Shown here: positions 1-7,235 of the stretch, piece by piece
How the letters are laid out: each line of letters starts with the position of its first letter
Numbering within the stretch: the first letter of the stretch is position 1
Assembly (NCBI GenBank): GCA_020831845.1
Contig: JAFIFV010000090.1
Span: 1 to 64,000, forward strand
Direction of reading: 5' to 3'
DNA length: 64,000 nt
From: Ectothiorhodospiraceae bacterium
GTDB lineage: Bacteria > Pseudomonadota > Gammaproteobacteria > Nitrococcales > Aquisalimonadaceae
Made by a program: the position numbers and the translations under genes
Notes under the pieces: generated by a model
The model's input: the letters and a program-made list of their open reading frames with translations, nothing else
Told to the model about the DNA's origin: nothing
Databases searched by the model: none

Positions 1-69
1 CGGCGTGCCGCTCTCGGCCTGTTTCAAAATCGCCAGGATCTGGCTGTCGCTGTAACGGGACTTCTTCAT
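1..69 (-). CDS. IS3-family transposase OrfA, N-terminal fragment (cut by window edge)
   Basis: The first 23 codons on the minus strand read MKKSRYSDSQILAILKQAES and onwards. This is the typical beginning of the OrfA helix-turn-helix protein of IS3-family elements (known family). OrfA binds the IS ends, and an OrfAB fusion made by frameshifting is the transposase. The ATG at 67-69 is preceded by a good ribosome-binding site (GAGGAGG). The rest of the gene lies outside the window, so it cannot be seen whether the element is intact. Confidence 0.75.
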   Translation of the reverse strand, partial: MKKSRYSDSQILAILKQAESGTP

Positions 70-142
70 GTAGAACCTCCTCGGCTCAGGGTACGAGAAA
101 ATTCTACTTCTGGCTGCTGTTACTATCCGGGGGGATTACCCA
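1..142 (-). mobile_element. End of an IS3-family insertion sequence (terminal inverted repeat near 142)
   Basis: About 73 bp separate the OrfA start codon from a sequence which, read outward-in on the minus strand, begins TGGGTAATCCCCCCGG at 142. IS3-family ends start with TG and lie about this far from orfA, so 142 is the inferred element boundary. The other end and any target duplication are outside the window, so the exact boundary is not proven. Confidence 0.5.
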
Positions 143-284
143 TGCTCTCTCCGGCCAGCTCTTCAGATAGAGAGAAATCTATCGGCAAGCTGTCATCCGA
201 TGGTCGCCGCTGGCTTGCCTTCAACATCAACATGACAGCCAGCGCCACGAGAGCGGCTAGCAATACGACCCATCCCATTCCCAT
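123..284 (-). pseudogene. Small single-pass membrane protein, 3' end replaced by IS
   Basis: Reading from ATG 282-284 (or the second ATG at 276-278, better spaced from GGAG) gives a 53-residue frame. A hydrophobic helix (WVVLLAALVALAVMLMLK) is followed by a charged tail (QRRPSDDS...SEELAGES). The last six or so codons and the TAG at 123-125 come from the presumed IS terminal repeat, so the native C-terminus appears lost. No family is recognised. The layout resembles many tiny inner-membrane proteins. That the gene was real is inferred from the ribosome-binding site and the coherent membrane helix. Confidence 0.4.
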
Positions 285-621
285 CTCCGCCCCTCTGTTT
301 AGGCTGGCTCAATATCCGCGCATCCCAATTCCAGCACTCCCCGGACTTCCTCACGTCCGAGTGCACAGGCTGACAAGCAGAGTGGTGCTTTCTCCCAAGC
401 CTGCAGCGCCGTATACATCTTAATGACATGGCAGTGTTTGAAGCGTGCGCGGTATCGCGTTTCAGCGGTCATGGATAGTCCGCTAGCAACAGCAAGCAGA
501 CGGGTTCTGGCCATACACGTTGAGAGTCCTCGGTTTCCGTCTCCAGTAGTTGCCAGGCCAGAGCATCGCACCTGGACAATCCTCGCCTTGCGCCCTTACG
601 AATCTGACCTATCCTTGATTA
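285..621. other. Intergenic stretch without a recognisable gene
   Basis: Several short open frames exist on both strands, but none has a plausible ribosome-binding site or a recognisable protein. The right part is the promoter region of the TetR gene. The left part should contain the promoter of the broken small membrane gene. Nothing else is seen. Confidence 0.4.
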
Positions 622-636
622 GACCGGTCAGTCAAA
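616..636. promoter_or_regulatory. Candidate TetR autoregulatory operator
   Basis: A perfect 8-bp dyad GACCGGTC at 622-629 lies inside TTGATTAGACCGGTCAGTC, about 20 bp before the TetR start codon. TAGACC...GGTC sequences resemble operators of NemR/AcuR-type TetR regulators (known from the family). The assignment to this regulator is inferred from position. Confidence 0.4.
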
Positions 637-648
637 TCTGGTGCGGGT

Positions 649-1227
649 ATGGCACAGAATACGAGAGAGACACTGCTGGACGCCGGGCTGACGTTGTTGC
701 TGCGGCATGGCTACAACGATCTCGGCATTCAGGCTGTACTGAAGGCCACGGGGACGCCGCGTGGGTCTTTCTATCACTTCTTCGCCAGCAAGGAAGCATT
801 CGCGCTGGAGGTGGTCGACCAGTACATGGTTGAAGTGCACCAGGGACTGGATGCGGCGCTTGGTGATACCTCCCTGCCCCCGCTGGAACGTGCCAGGCAC
901 TTTTTCGAGCTTTCCCGGGACAAGTATCGCCGCGACGGCTACTTCGGCTGCATGCTGGGCGGTCTTGGCCAGGAACTCTCCGGAACCAACCCTGCTTTCG
1001 CCAGGAAGATCGAGGAATGTTTCGCCGTCATCGTCCAGCGACTGGCTGATTGCATGCAGGAAGCCAAGGAAGCCGGCGACCTGCCCGCCGACACCGACCC
1101 TCAGCACATGGCCGACTTGCTCCTGAATTGTTGGGAAGGGGCGGCTCTGCGGTGCCGATTGCGCCGGGATCCGGCGCCCCTCGATGAAATGCTGGACTTC
1201 TACTTCGCACGTGCCCAGTCCGCCTGA
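649..1227 (+). CDS. TetR/AcrR-family transcriptional regulator
   Basis: 192 residues, the usual TetR length. The N-terminal helix-turn-helix covers about residues 8-52, with the family pattern GIQAVLKATGTPRGSFYHFFASKEA. The helical C-terminal ligand and dimer domain is similar in outline to NemR/AcuR-like members. Such proteins are dimeric repressors released by small ligands, often electrophiles or toxic organics. A GACCGGTC dyad just upstream is a likely operator. The next gene, a hydrolase-LuxR fusion, starts 93 bp downstream on the same strand and may be a co-transcribed target. The ligand cannot be told from sequence. Confidence 0.88.
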   Translation: MAQNTRETLLDAGLTLLLRHGYNDLGIQAVLKATGTPRGSFYHFFASKEAFALEVVDQYMVEVHQGLDAALGDTSLPPLERARHFFELSRDKYRRDGYFGCMLGGLGQELSGTNPAFARKIEECFAVIVQRLADCMQEAKEAGDLPADTDPQHMADLLLNCWEGAALRCRLRRDPAPLDEMLDFYFARAQSA

Positions 1228-1320
1228 GGCTACGTTATCGCATCGTGCAGGGACGCCGGACCGCGCAGTGCCGATTCAACAAGCAGACATGCATGCGCGG
1301 CAAGGGAGGAGGACCACCGA

Positions 1321-2379
1321 ATGTCGCAGAATCCTACCGTTCGTTTCTGCCGTGTGGCAGGCGATTTCAACCTGGCCTATGCCAGCCTGGGCGAGGGCCG
1401 GCCGTTGAGCATGGCCCCTGGCTGGGTGTGTCTTGTACATGAACTCGGGCCGCACCCCGCGGCGGCGCGGGCCCGGGCAAAGCTCGCCCAACGACGACGC
1501 TTCATCTGGTATGACAGGCTGGGTTGCGGCCTGTCCGACCGCAGCGGCTTTCCGCTTTCGCTGGACAATGACGTGGAGCAGCTCGCCGCCGTGATGGATG
1601 CGGCCGGCATCGAACGGGCCAGCCTGGTGGGCTATTCGTTCGGCGCCCCACCTGCTGCCGCGTTCGCAGCCCGCTATCCCGAGCGGGTTGATCGTCTGGT
1701 GTTCTGCTCCGGCTTTGCCCGGGGCGGCGCCATCGCCACGGATTCCCAGTTCCAGGGCCTCAAACACATCGTTCGCATGCATTGGGGCCTGGGGTCACGC
1801 ACCCTGGCAGCCATCATCTTGCCCACCGGCAGTTCCAGCGACCTCCAGTGGTTCACGCATTTTCAACGCAGCGCGGCCACGGCGGAGATGACGGAGCGGC
1901 TGCTGGACCACATTCGCACCATGGACGTGCGGGCCATTCTCCCCGGCGTCCGCGCGCCGACTCTGGTCATCCACAACCGGGACGATCACGCCGTGCCGCT
2001 GAGCGCCGGCAAGGAGATCGCGGCGCTGGTCCCTGGCGCCAGGCTGCATGTTCTGGAGGGGAACGAGCATGACCCTTTCATCCGGGACAAGGGCGAACTG
2101 GTGGAGACGATACTCGACTTCATCGACGGCCGGCCAGTGCTCAGGCGCAAACTGGAACAGCCTGATCGTGAACCCCTGACGGCGCGGGAACGGGAGGTGC
2201 TGAAGCTGCTCGCCGAAGGCATGTCGAACAAGCAGATTGCCTCTACGCTAAGCATTGCCTCGGCGACCGTAGAACGCCACGTCACGAATATCTACGCCAA
2301 GATCAACGTGCGCTGCCGGGCCGAAGCAGCGTTCCGGGCCATCGAGCTACGCCTGGCCACGGCGCCCCAACCCTGCTGA
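1321..2379 (+). CDS. Alpha/beta-hydrolase fused to a C-terminal LuxR-type helix-turn-helix
   Basis: 352 residues. Residues about 20-270 form an alpha/beta-hydrolase fold with nucleophile elbow G-Y-S106-F-G, a downstream acid in HNRDDHAVP and a histidine in EGNEHDP, so the catalytic triad looks intact. Residues about 286-347 are a LuxR/FixJ helix-turn-helix (LTAREREVLKLLAEG...SNKQIAS...VERHVTNIYAKI). A hydrolase module in place of a receiver suggests a regulator whose DNA binding is linked to binding or cleavage of a small molecule (inference). The ATG follows a strong GGGAGGAGG site. It lies between the TetR gene and the DUF1326/DUF2182 pair, either of which it might control. Confidence 0.85.
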   Translation: MSQNPTVRFCRVAGDFNLAYASLGEGRPLSMAPGWVCLVHELGPHPAAARARAKLAQRRRFIWYDRLGCGLSDRSGFPLSLDNDVEQLAAVMDAAGIERASLVGYSFGAPPAAAFAARYPERVDRLVFCSGFARGGAIATDSQFQGLKHIVRMHWGLGSRTLAAIILPTGSSSDLQWFTHFQRSAATAEMTERLLDHIRTMDVRAILPGVRAPTLVIHNRDDHAVPLSAGKEIAALVPGARLHVLEGNEHDPFIRDKGELVETILDFIDGRPVLRRKLEQPDREPLTAREREVLKLLAEGMSNKQIASTLSIASATVERHVTNIYAKINVRCRAEAAFRAIELRLATAPQPC

Positions 2380-2389
2380 TGTCCCAAGC

Positions 2390-2428
2390 TCTACGGGGTT
2401 AACACTACCCGTATCTACGGGGTATCCG
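2390..2428 (+). promoter_or_regulatory. Dyad and direct repeats upstream of the DUF1326 gene
   Basis: The perfect palindrome CCCGTA-TC-TACGGG lies at 2408-2421. In addition TCTACGGGGT occurs twice, at 2390-2399 and 2414-2423. A possible -35 (TTAACA, 2399-2404) and -10 (TATCCG, 2423-2428) would place the dyad inside an 18-bp spacer, as in promoters controlled by MerR-family metal sensors. The promoter elements are weak, so this is only a candidate operator. Confidence 0.35.
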
Positions 2429-2531
2429 TGATGTGCCGCCGCCGCCCGGGGAGGAGACTTTCCGGTAGGCGCCCGTTAACGGTATTCGGGCTCCATTCCC
2501 ATCTCGTCTGCCGAATGGAGGAGCGACCATC

Positions 2532-3176
2532 ATGTCGAACGAAATCCAACTCGCAAGCGGCCGCCAGGGGTACTCGCTGAACGGGACACTGCTGGAGATC
2601 TGCTCCTGCGCGACGCCGTGCCCCTGTTTCATTGGCGAGGATCCCGACGGCGGCGAATGTTTCGGGGTCATTGCCTTCCATCTTGAGGATGGCTGGATCG
2701 GCGATCAGGACGTTTCCGGCCTGACCGTGATCAACGTTGCCCACATTCCCGGCAATGCCCTGGCCGGTTCCTGGCGCGTCGTCCTATTGGTTGATGACAA
2801 GGCCACGCAGGCCCAGGAACAGGCGCTGCTCAAGGCATTCTCAGGGGAACTGGGCGGCCCGCTGGGGGATCTGGCCGGACTGGTCGGGGAAGTGGTATCC
2901 GTGGAACGGGCACCGATCCGGCATGCGGCGCGCCATGTGGAAGGCAGCCTCCGGGTTGAGGGTGTGATCGACGCGGAACTGCAACCCATCCAGTCTTCAC
3001 CGGACGGCAGCACGGCCACCATGCACAACAGTGCCTTCACCACCGTGAAAGGTGCGCCTGCGTACATCGGCAAGACCACGAAATACCGGGTCAACCTGCC
3101 GGAGCATGGCATGGTCTGGTCCTTCGACGGACGCAACACCATCCAGACCGCATGGCAGATGGAGCATCGGCCGTGA
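2532..3176 (+). CDS. DUF1326 domain protein, cysteine-rich N-terminus
   Basis: 214 residues matching the DUF1326 family over almost all of its length. The conserved start contains LLEICSCATPCPC followed by a further cysteine (GECFG), a pattern suited to metal or Fe-S binding, although no biochemical role is established for the family. No signal peptide or membrane segment is seen. The ATG at 2532 follows GGAGGAGCG. The stop overlaps the start of the DUF2182 membrane-protein gene by four bases, so the two are translationally coupled. DUF1326 and DUF2182 genes are often paired, suggesting a soluble and membrane partner (inference). Confidence 0.85.
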   Translation: MSNEIQLASGRQGYSLNGTLLEICSCATPCPCFIGEDPDGGECFGVIAFHLEDGWIGDQDVSGLTVINVAHIPGNALAGSWRVVLLVDDKATQAQEQALLKAFSGELGGPLGDLAGLVGEVVSVERAPIRHAARHVEGSLRVEGVIDAELQPIQSSPDGSTATMHNSAFTTVKGAPAYIGKTTKYRVNLPEHGMVWSFDGRNTIQTAWQMEHRP

Positions 3177-3964
3177 ATGCTGTCGCGGGCGCGGCCCGGC
3201 GCGGCATCTGGCTCGGCTCACCGCTGTTGCTGCTGGTGATAGCGGCGGCCTGGGGCCTGGCGATCGGCGCGGAACTGACGGGTCGCCTGCAGTGGGTGCA
3301 CCATCATCACCTCGTCATGGGCGACATTGCGGTGTGGGCGAGCCTGGCGCTGTTCCTGCTGGCGTGGCAGGTCCATATCGCCGCCATGATGCTGCCGTCC
3401 TCCCTGCCGATGATCGGTCTGTTCAACCGCGCCGCGGCAACGCAGCAGCGGCCGTCGGCGGCCCGGGGCGCATTCCTCGGGGGTTATCTCCTGGTGTGGT
3501 CCGGGTTCGGTTTCGCGGCACTCACCGGGGACGCACTGCTACACCTGCTCATTGCCCGATCGCACTGGCTGATGCACCGGCCAGAGCTTATCGCCGCCGG
3601 GGCGCTGGTGCTGGCCGGTGGCTTCCAGTTCTCCGGCCTCAAGGACCGCTGCATGGACAAATGCCGTCATCCCGCCGCCTTTCTGATGAGCCAATATCGG
3701 CAGGGGGTGATTCCTGCGCTGCGCACAGGCATGCACCATGGTCTTTACTGCCTGGGCTGCTGCTGGGCCCTGATGGTGGTGATGTTTGTCGTCGGCATCG
3801 CCAACCTGGCCTGGATGGTGCCGCTGGCGATGCTGATGTTCTACGAGAAGGTCGGCCCCGGTGGGGATCGCGCCGTCAGGCCGGTGGGACTGGCACTCAT
3901 TGCGCTGGGGATACTCATCGCAATGGCACCGGGCTGGATCGGAGGCCCGGGGCATGCGCACTGA
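3173..3964 (+). CDS. DUF2182 predicted metal-binding integral membrane protein
   Basis: 263 residues with about six to seven membrane segments. Landmarks of DUF2182 are present: WQVHIAAMMLPSSLPM, the LKDRCMDKCRHP loop, and the GLYCLGCCWALMVVMF helix. A run of four histidines (VHHHHLVMGD) follows the first membrane segment. The histidines, cysteines and methionines fit the family label of metal-binding membrane protein, but transport or enzymatic activity is unproven. The GTG at 3173 is chosen because it forms a GTGA overlap with the preceding stop and has GGAG eight bases upstream; an ATG at 3152 is the alternative. Confidence 0.83.
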   Translation: MNAVAGAARRGIWLGSPLLLLVIAAAWGLAIGAELTGRLQWVHHHHLVMGDIAVWASLALFLLAWQVHIAAMMLPSSLPMIGLFNRAAATQQRPSAARGAFLGGYLLVWSGFGFAALTGDALLHLLIARSHWLMHRPELIAAGALVLAGGFQFSGLKDRCMDKCRHPAAFLMSQYRQGVIPALRTGMHHGLYCLGCCWALMVVMFVVGIANLAWMVPLAMLMFYEKVGPGGDRAVRPVGLALIALGILIAMAPGWIGGPGHAH

Positions 3965-3974
3965 CGCCATGAAA

Positions 3975-4010
3975 CGGGCACGTATTCGCATGGAACCGGA
4001 TACGTGCCCG
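3975..4010. terminator. Bidirectional terminator between convergent genes
   Basis: Perfect 11-bp inverted repeat CGGGCACGTAT (3975-3985) and ATACGTGCCCG (4000-4010) with a 14-base loop. It lies in the 48-bp gap between the converging DUF2182 and rhodanese genes. There is no long T-run. Confidence 0.6.
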
Positions 4011-4012
4011 CC

Positions 4013-4882
4013 CTACCCCGCGTCCATGGGCGTATCCTGCCTCGAAGACCATTCCAGCAGCGAGTTGTCGTACAACGCCCAGTCCGGGTGCTGCAGCATC
4101 TCCAGCGCGAACGCGGTCACGCTGGCCGCGATGCCGCCACCGCAATAGGTGACCACCCTGGGCGCGCCCATGGCACCCGATTCCTCCAGCAATGCCCGGA
4201 TTCGCTCCGTGGACTGGAATGCCATGGTGTTCGGGTTGACGAGATCGCGGGCTGGTATGTTGACGCTGCCGGGAATCCGGCCCGGACGGCCGTAGTGCGC
4301 CCCGCCGGTACCGCGGAACTGTTCCGGCGTCAGAGCGTTGACCAGCAGGCATTCCGGGTGAGCAATGGTCTCGCGTATTTCATCCATGTCGGCCACCCGC
4401 TGCGAGTCCGGTTGTGCCCGGTATTGTTCAGCGGGAAACACCGGCAGTTCCTTTGTTACCGGCAGGCCCAGGCTCTGCCAGTACTCGAAGCTGCCATCCA
4501 GCAGTGCGATCCGGCGATGACCCATGGCGCGGAGGACGAACCAGGCGCGGGCCACCGGCAGTACGGATTTCCTGCCATACAGGATGATGCGGTGATCCTC
4601 GTTGATGCCCAGCCCGCCCAGCAGCCGTTCGATCTGGCGGGGCTCAGGCAGTGTATAGGGGTGAGCCCCGTCCGGATCGGACAGATCGTCACACATATCC
4701 ACGTGCTGGGCGCCGGGAATATGGGCCTGCTCGTAGTCCGGCCGACCGCTCTCGATGCGCGAGGGCCCCACCGGCTGGGGGATCATGTACGTGGTGCAGT
4801 CCAGGATGCGCAACTGCGGGTCGGTCAGGTGATCGGCCAGCCATTGGGGCTCCACCAGCATTTCGGCACGTTTTTCATTCAT
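4013..4882 (-). CDS. Tandem-rhodanese sulfurtransferase
   Basis: 289 residues with two rhodanese domains (about 8-135 and 160-285), the arrangement of thiosulfate and 3-mercaptopyruvate sulfurtransferases. The second domain carries the catalytic cysteine, C247, in the loop YCGGGIAAS; the first is the inactive partner. The enzyme moves sulfane sulfur from thiosulfate or mercaptopyruvate to thiols or cyanide. Substrate choice cannot be fixed, but the CGGGIA loop is closer to thiosulfate or generic types than to the CG(S/T)GVTA loop of SseA. It has no operon partner. A second, divergent homologue lies at 45894-46724. Confidence 0.85.
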   Translation of the reverse strand: MNEKRAEMLVEPQWLADHLTDPQLRILDCTTYMIPQPVGPSRIESGRPDYEQAHIPGAQHVDMCDDLSDPDGAHPYTLPEPRQIERLLGGLGINEDHRIILYGRKSVLPVARAWFVLRAMGHRRIALLDGSFEYWQSLGLPVTKELPVFPAEQYRAQPDSQRVADMDEIRETIAHPECLLVNALTPEQFRGTGGAHYGRPGRIPGSVNIPARDLVNPNTMAFQSTERIRALLEESGAMGAPRVVTYCGGGIAASVTAFALEMLQHPDWALYDNSLLEWSSRQDTPMDAG

Positions 4883-5061
4883 AGCTGCGGTTATTGCACA
4901 ATTTCGCGATGGATAGCGCTACATTCGCACATGGGTGCGTGCGATGCCACGGATACCAGTGGCCACTGGGATTGAATGGATCTCGCCCTATGGCTGCCAG
5001 GTGTGAAAGTTGTCATCGTGGGTACTGAGTACTTTCGGAGGCATATGCTGTAGTTGGGTCT

Positions 5062-5853
5062 CTACACCGTTGCCAGGCAAGCCTTGATGCGCTCTTCCAT
5101 ATGGTCGACGAGTGCCTTGAGGCGAGCCTTGCCCGACGCCCATCCGTCATCGTTCAGCCCGATGTACGCCAGTCTGGCCTCGTTCAGCAAGCTCGCGTGC
5201 TTCGGCGGCATACGCTCCGAAGCCCACTCCGCAGCGGCATCCTTGGGAACGACGCGTCCCTCGGCGGCGGTGAGCCACATGCGAGCCAGGGTAAGCACAA
5301 CGTTGCGCTCGTCACCCTCCAGCCCTTCCAGCAGGGTGGGTAATCCGTCGCGCATTGCCCTGCGGACGTCCTCAGCCGGAGGGGAAACCAGCAGGCGGCC
5401 TGCGTCGGGGCCGAACAAGGGCAGGCTGCTCTCCACGACCTTCTTCATGACGATCGTCAGGTCGGGGTCCCGGGCCGGTTCGGGAACAGTCCCGGTCTCG
5501 AACTCGGCGCGTAGCCATTCGCCGTACACGAATTCCGTCCTGGGTGGATAGCGCCATGGCACGACGTCCGGAATGCAGACCACGGTCAGTTCAATCGGGC
5601 GCGACGAACCGGGGCTGTCCACCCTGCCTGAAATCTCCTGCAACCGTGCAACCAGAGCCTGTCGCTCGCCCTGGGCGGGACGCCGGTCCACCGCGACCAG
5701 AACATCCACGTCACTGTGGACACGCAAACCGCCCGTGACGGCCGAGCCGAACAAATAGATTCCAGCCAGCGCGCCGCCGAACAATTCCCTGACCACATCC
5801 CCGGCCTGCTCCGCTTCCCGGGGAAAGCCGCTGTTTTCCAGTAGCCCCGTCAT
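5062..5853 (-). CDS. AadA-like aminoglycoside nucleotidyltransferase (ANT(3'')-I family)
   Basis: 263 residues, the length of AadA. The nucleotidyltransferase motif is intact (YLFGSAVTGGLRVHSDVDVL) with the two metal-binding aspartates. C-terminal family signatures follow (FVYGEWLRAEFETG, GDERNVVLTLARMW, PKDAAAEWA). Known relatives adenylate streptomycin and spectinomycin. Start taken at ATG 5851-5853 (MTGLLENSG) because the frame upstream has no homology. No integron attC, integrase or transposase lies nearby, so this is probably a resident chromosomal gene rather than a cassette. Resistance phenotype is unverified. Confidence 0.82.
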   Translation of the reverse strand: MTGLLENSGFPREAEQAGDVVRELFGGALAGIYLFGSAVTGGLRVHSDVDVLVAVDRRPAQGERQALVARLQEISGRVDSPGSSRPIELTVVCIPDVVPWRYPPRTEFVYGEWLRAEFETGTVPEPARDPDLTIVMKKVVESSLPLFGPDAGRLLVSPPAEDVRRAMRDGLPTLLEGLEGDERNVVLTLARMWLTAAEGRVVPKDAAAEWASERMPPKHASLLNEARLAYIGLNDDGWASGKARLKALVDHMEERIKACLATV

Positions 5854-5984
5854 GTCCGCCAACCCCTCTGGATTCCCATTTCCGGCCTTTCTGTGGCAGT
5901 GCCGAAACGCTGGGAAGCATGATAAGGAACGAGTGCCCACCCGACCAGTCAACACAGTAGGCAGGCAAACCTGGCGGAGGCGAC

Positions 5985-6968
5985 GTGAGTGCATCCATTC
6001 CGAACGGCTTCACGGGAGCCATCGGCAACACACCGCTGATACGGCTGGACCGGCTCTCACAGGAAACCGGCTGCGAAATACTCGGCAAGGCCGAGTTCAT
6101 GAATCCGGGCGGCTCGGTAAAAGACCGGGCGGCGCTCTACATGGTGCTGGACGCGGAACGCCGCGGCGCGCTCCGCCCTGGAGGAACGGTGGTGGAAGGC
6201 ACCGCCGGCAACACGGGGATCGGCCTGGTGCATATCTGCAACGCGCGTGGCTACCGGTGCGTGATCGTCATTCCGGAAACCCAGTCCCGGGAGAAGATCG
6301 ACCTGCTGCGCGCGCTGGGTGCGGAGGTGCATACGGTGCCCGCCGCACCATACAAGGATCCGAACAACTACCAGAAGGTTGCCGGAAGGATGGCGGAGGA
6401 CATGGACAACGCCATCTGGGCCAACCAGTTCGACAACACCGCCAACCGTCAGGCGCATTACGAGACCACCGGGCCGGAAATCTGGGCCCAGACCGAGGGC
6501 CGAATCGACGCCTTCGTGGCCGCCACCGGAACGGGAGGAACGCTGGCCGGCGTTGCCCGCTATCTGAAGGAGCAGCGGGAATCGGTGCGTTGCGTCCTGG
6601 CGGACCCTACCGGCAGTGCCCTCTACGCATACGTGACCACTGGCCACCCGGAAGTCATGGGCAGCGGCTCCATCACCGAGGGCATCGGCAGTTCCCGGGT
6701 GACGGCCAACCTGGAAGGCACGCCCATCGATGACGCGTTCATGATCGAGGACCAGACCGCCGTCACCATGGTCTACCGCCTGCTGCACGAGGAAGGCCTG
6801 TTCCTGGGGAGTTCCACGGGCATCAACGTGGCAGCCGCCGTGGAAACGGCGCGCAGGATGGGGCCGGGGCACACCATCGTCACCGTGCTCTGCGACGGTG
6901 GCGGACGTTACTACTCCCGATTATTCAACAAGGACTGGCTTGCGGAGAAGGGCTTGAACGCAGGCTGA
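5985..6968 (+). CDS. Cysteine synthase family PLP-dependent enzyme
   Basis: 327 residues, fold-type II PLP enzyme of the cysteine synthase/cystathionine beta-synthase family. The PLP lysine is K46 in [11 protein letters not shown]. The substrate loop [11 protein letters not shown] and phosphate-binding loop [15 protein letters not shown] are present. Canonical O-acetylserine sulfhydrylases have T-S-G-N-T in the substrate loop; here it is T-A-G-N-T, as in several CysK-like enzymes of uncertain substrate. It probably makes cysteine or a related beta-substituted alanine. The GTG start at 5985 has GGAGG just upstream. It is transcribed divergently from the AadA-like gene. Confidence 0.85.
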   Translation: MSASIPNGFTGAIGNTPLIRLDRLSQETGCEILGKAEFMNPGGSVKDRAALYMVLDAERRGALRPGGTVVEGTAGNTGIGLVHICNARGYRCVIVIPETQSREKIDLLRALGAEVHTVPAAPYKDPNNYQKVAGRMAEDMDNAIWANQFDNTANRQAHYETTGPEIWAQTEGRIDAFVAATGTGGTLAGVARYLKEQRESVRCVLADPTGSALYAYVTTGHPEVMGSGSITEGIGSSRVTANLEGTPIDDAFMIEDQTAVTMVYRLLHEEGLFLGSSTGINVAAAVETARRMGPGHTIVTVLCDGGGRYYSRLFNKDWLAEKGLNAG

Positions 6969-7235
6969 CGGAACGCTTGCCACGCTCGCGGCATGGACCG
7001 TCACCCGCCGGACTCCGTATGCACGGGGCCTCTGGATATTCCGCGCAATCCGTCTAATATCCGATTGCTATCCCTGCAGTTTCCCCCGACACCCTGCCGG
7101 TGTCCTTTCCATGACGGGTGCCGCCCCCGGGCGCCCAGGAGGTTGCCAGCGGGCCCCAACCCGCCGTATCCCCGTGCGATCCGCATGATGATGTCAACGT
7201 ATCTCGCTCCCGTCACCAATGGTGGAGGAACAGCC

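Noticed and set aside
193-571. Several 80-90 codon frames on both strands near the left edge
   Set aside because: No ribosome-binding sites, no recognisable sequence, and they overlap one another in different frames.
5062-5853. AadA-like gene as an integron cassette
   Set aside because: No attC-type palindrome, integrase or neighbouring cassettes; surrounding genes are ordinary.
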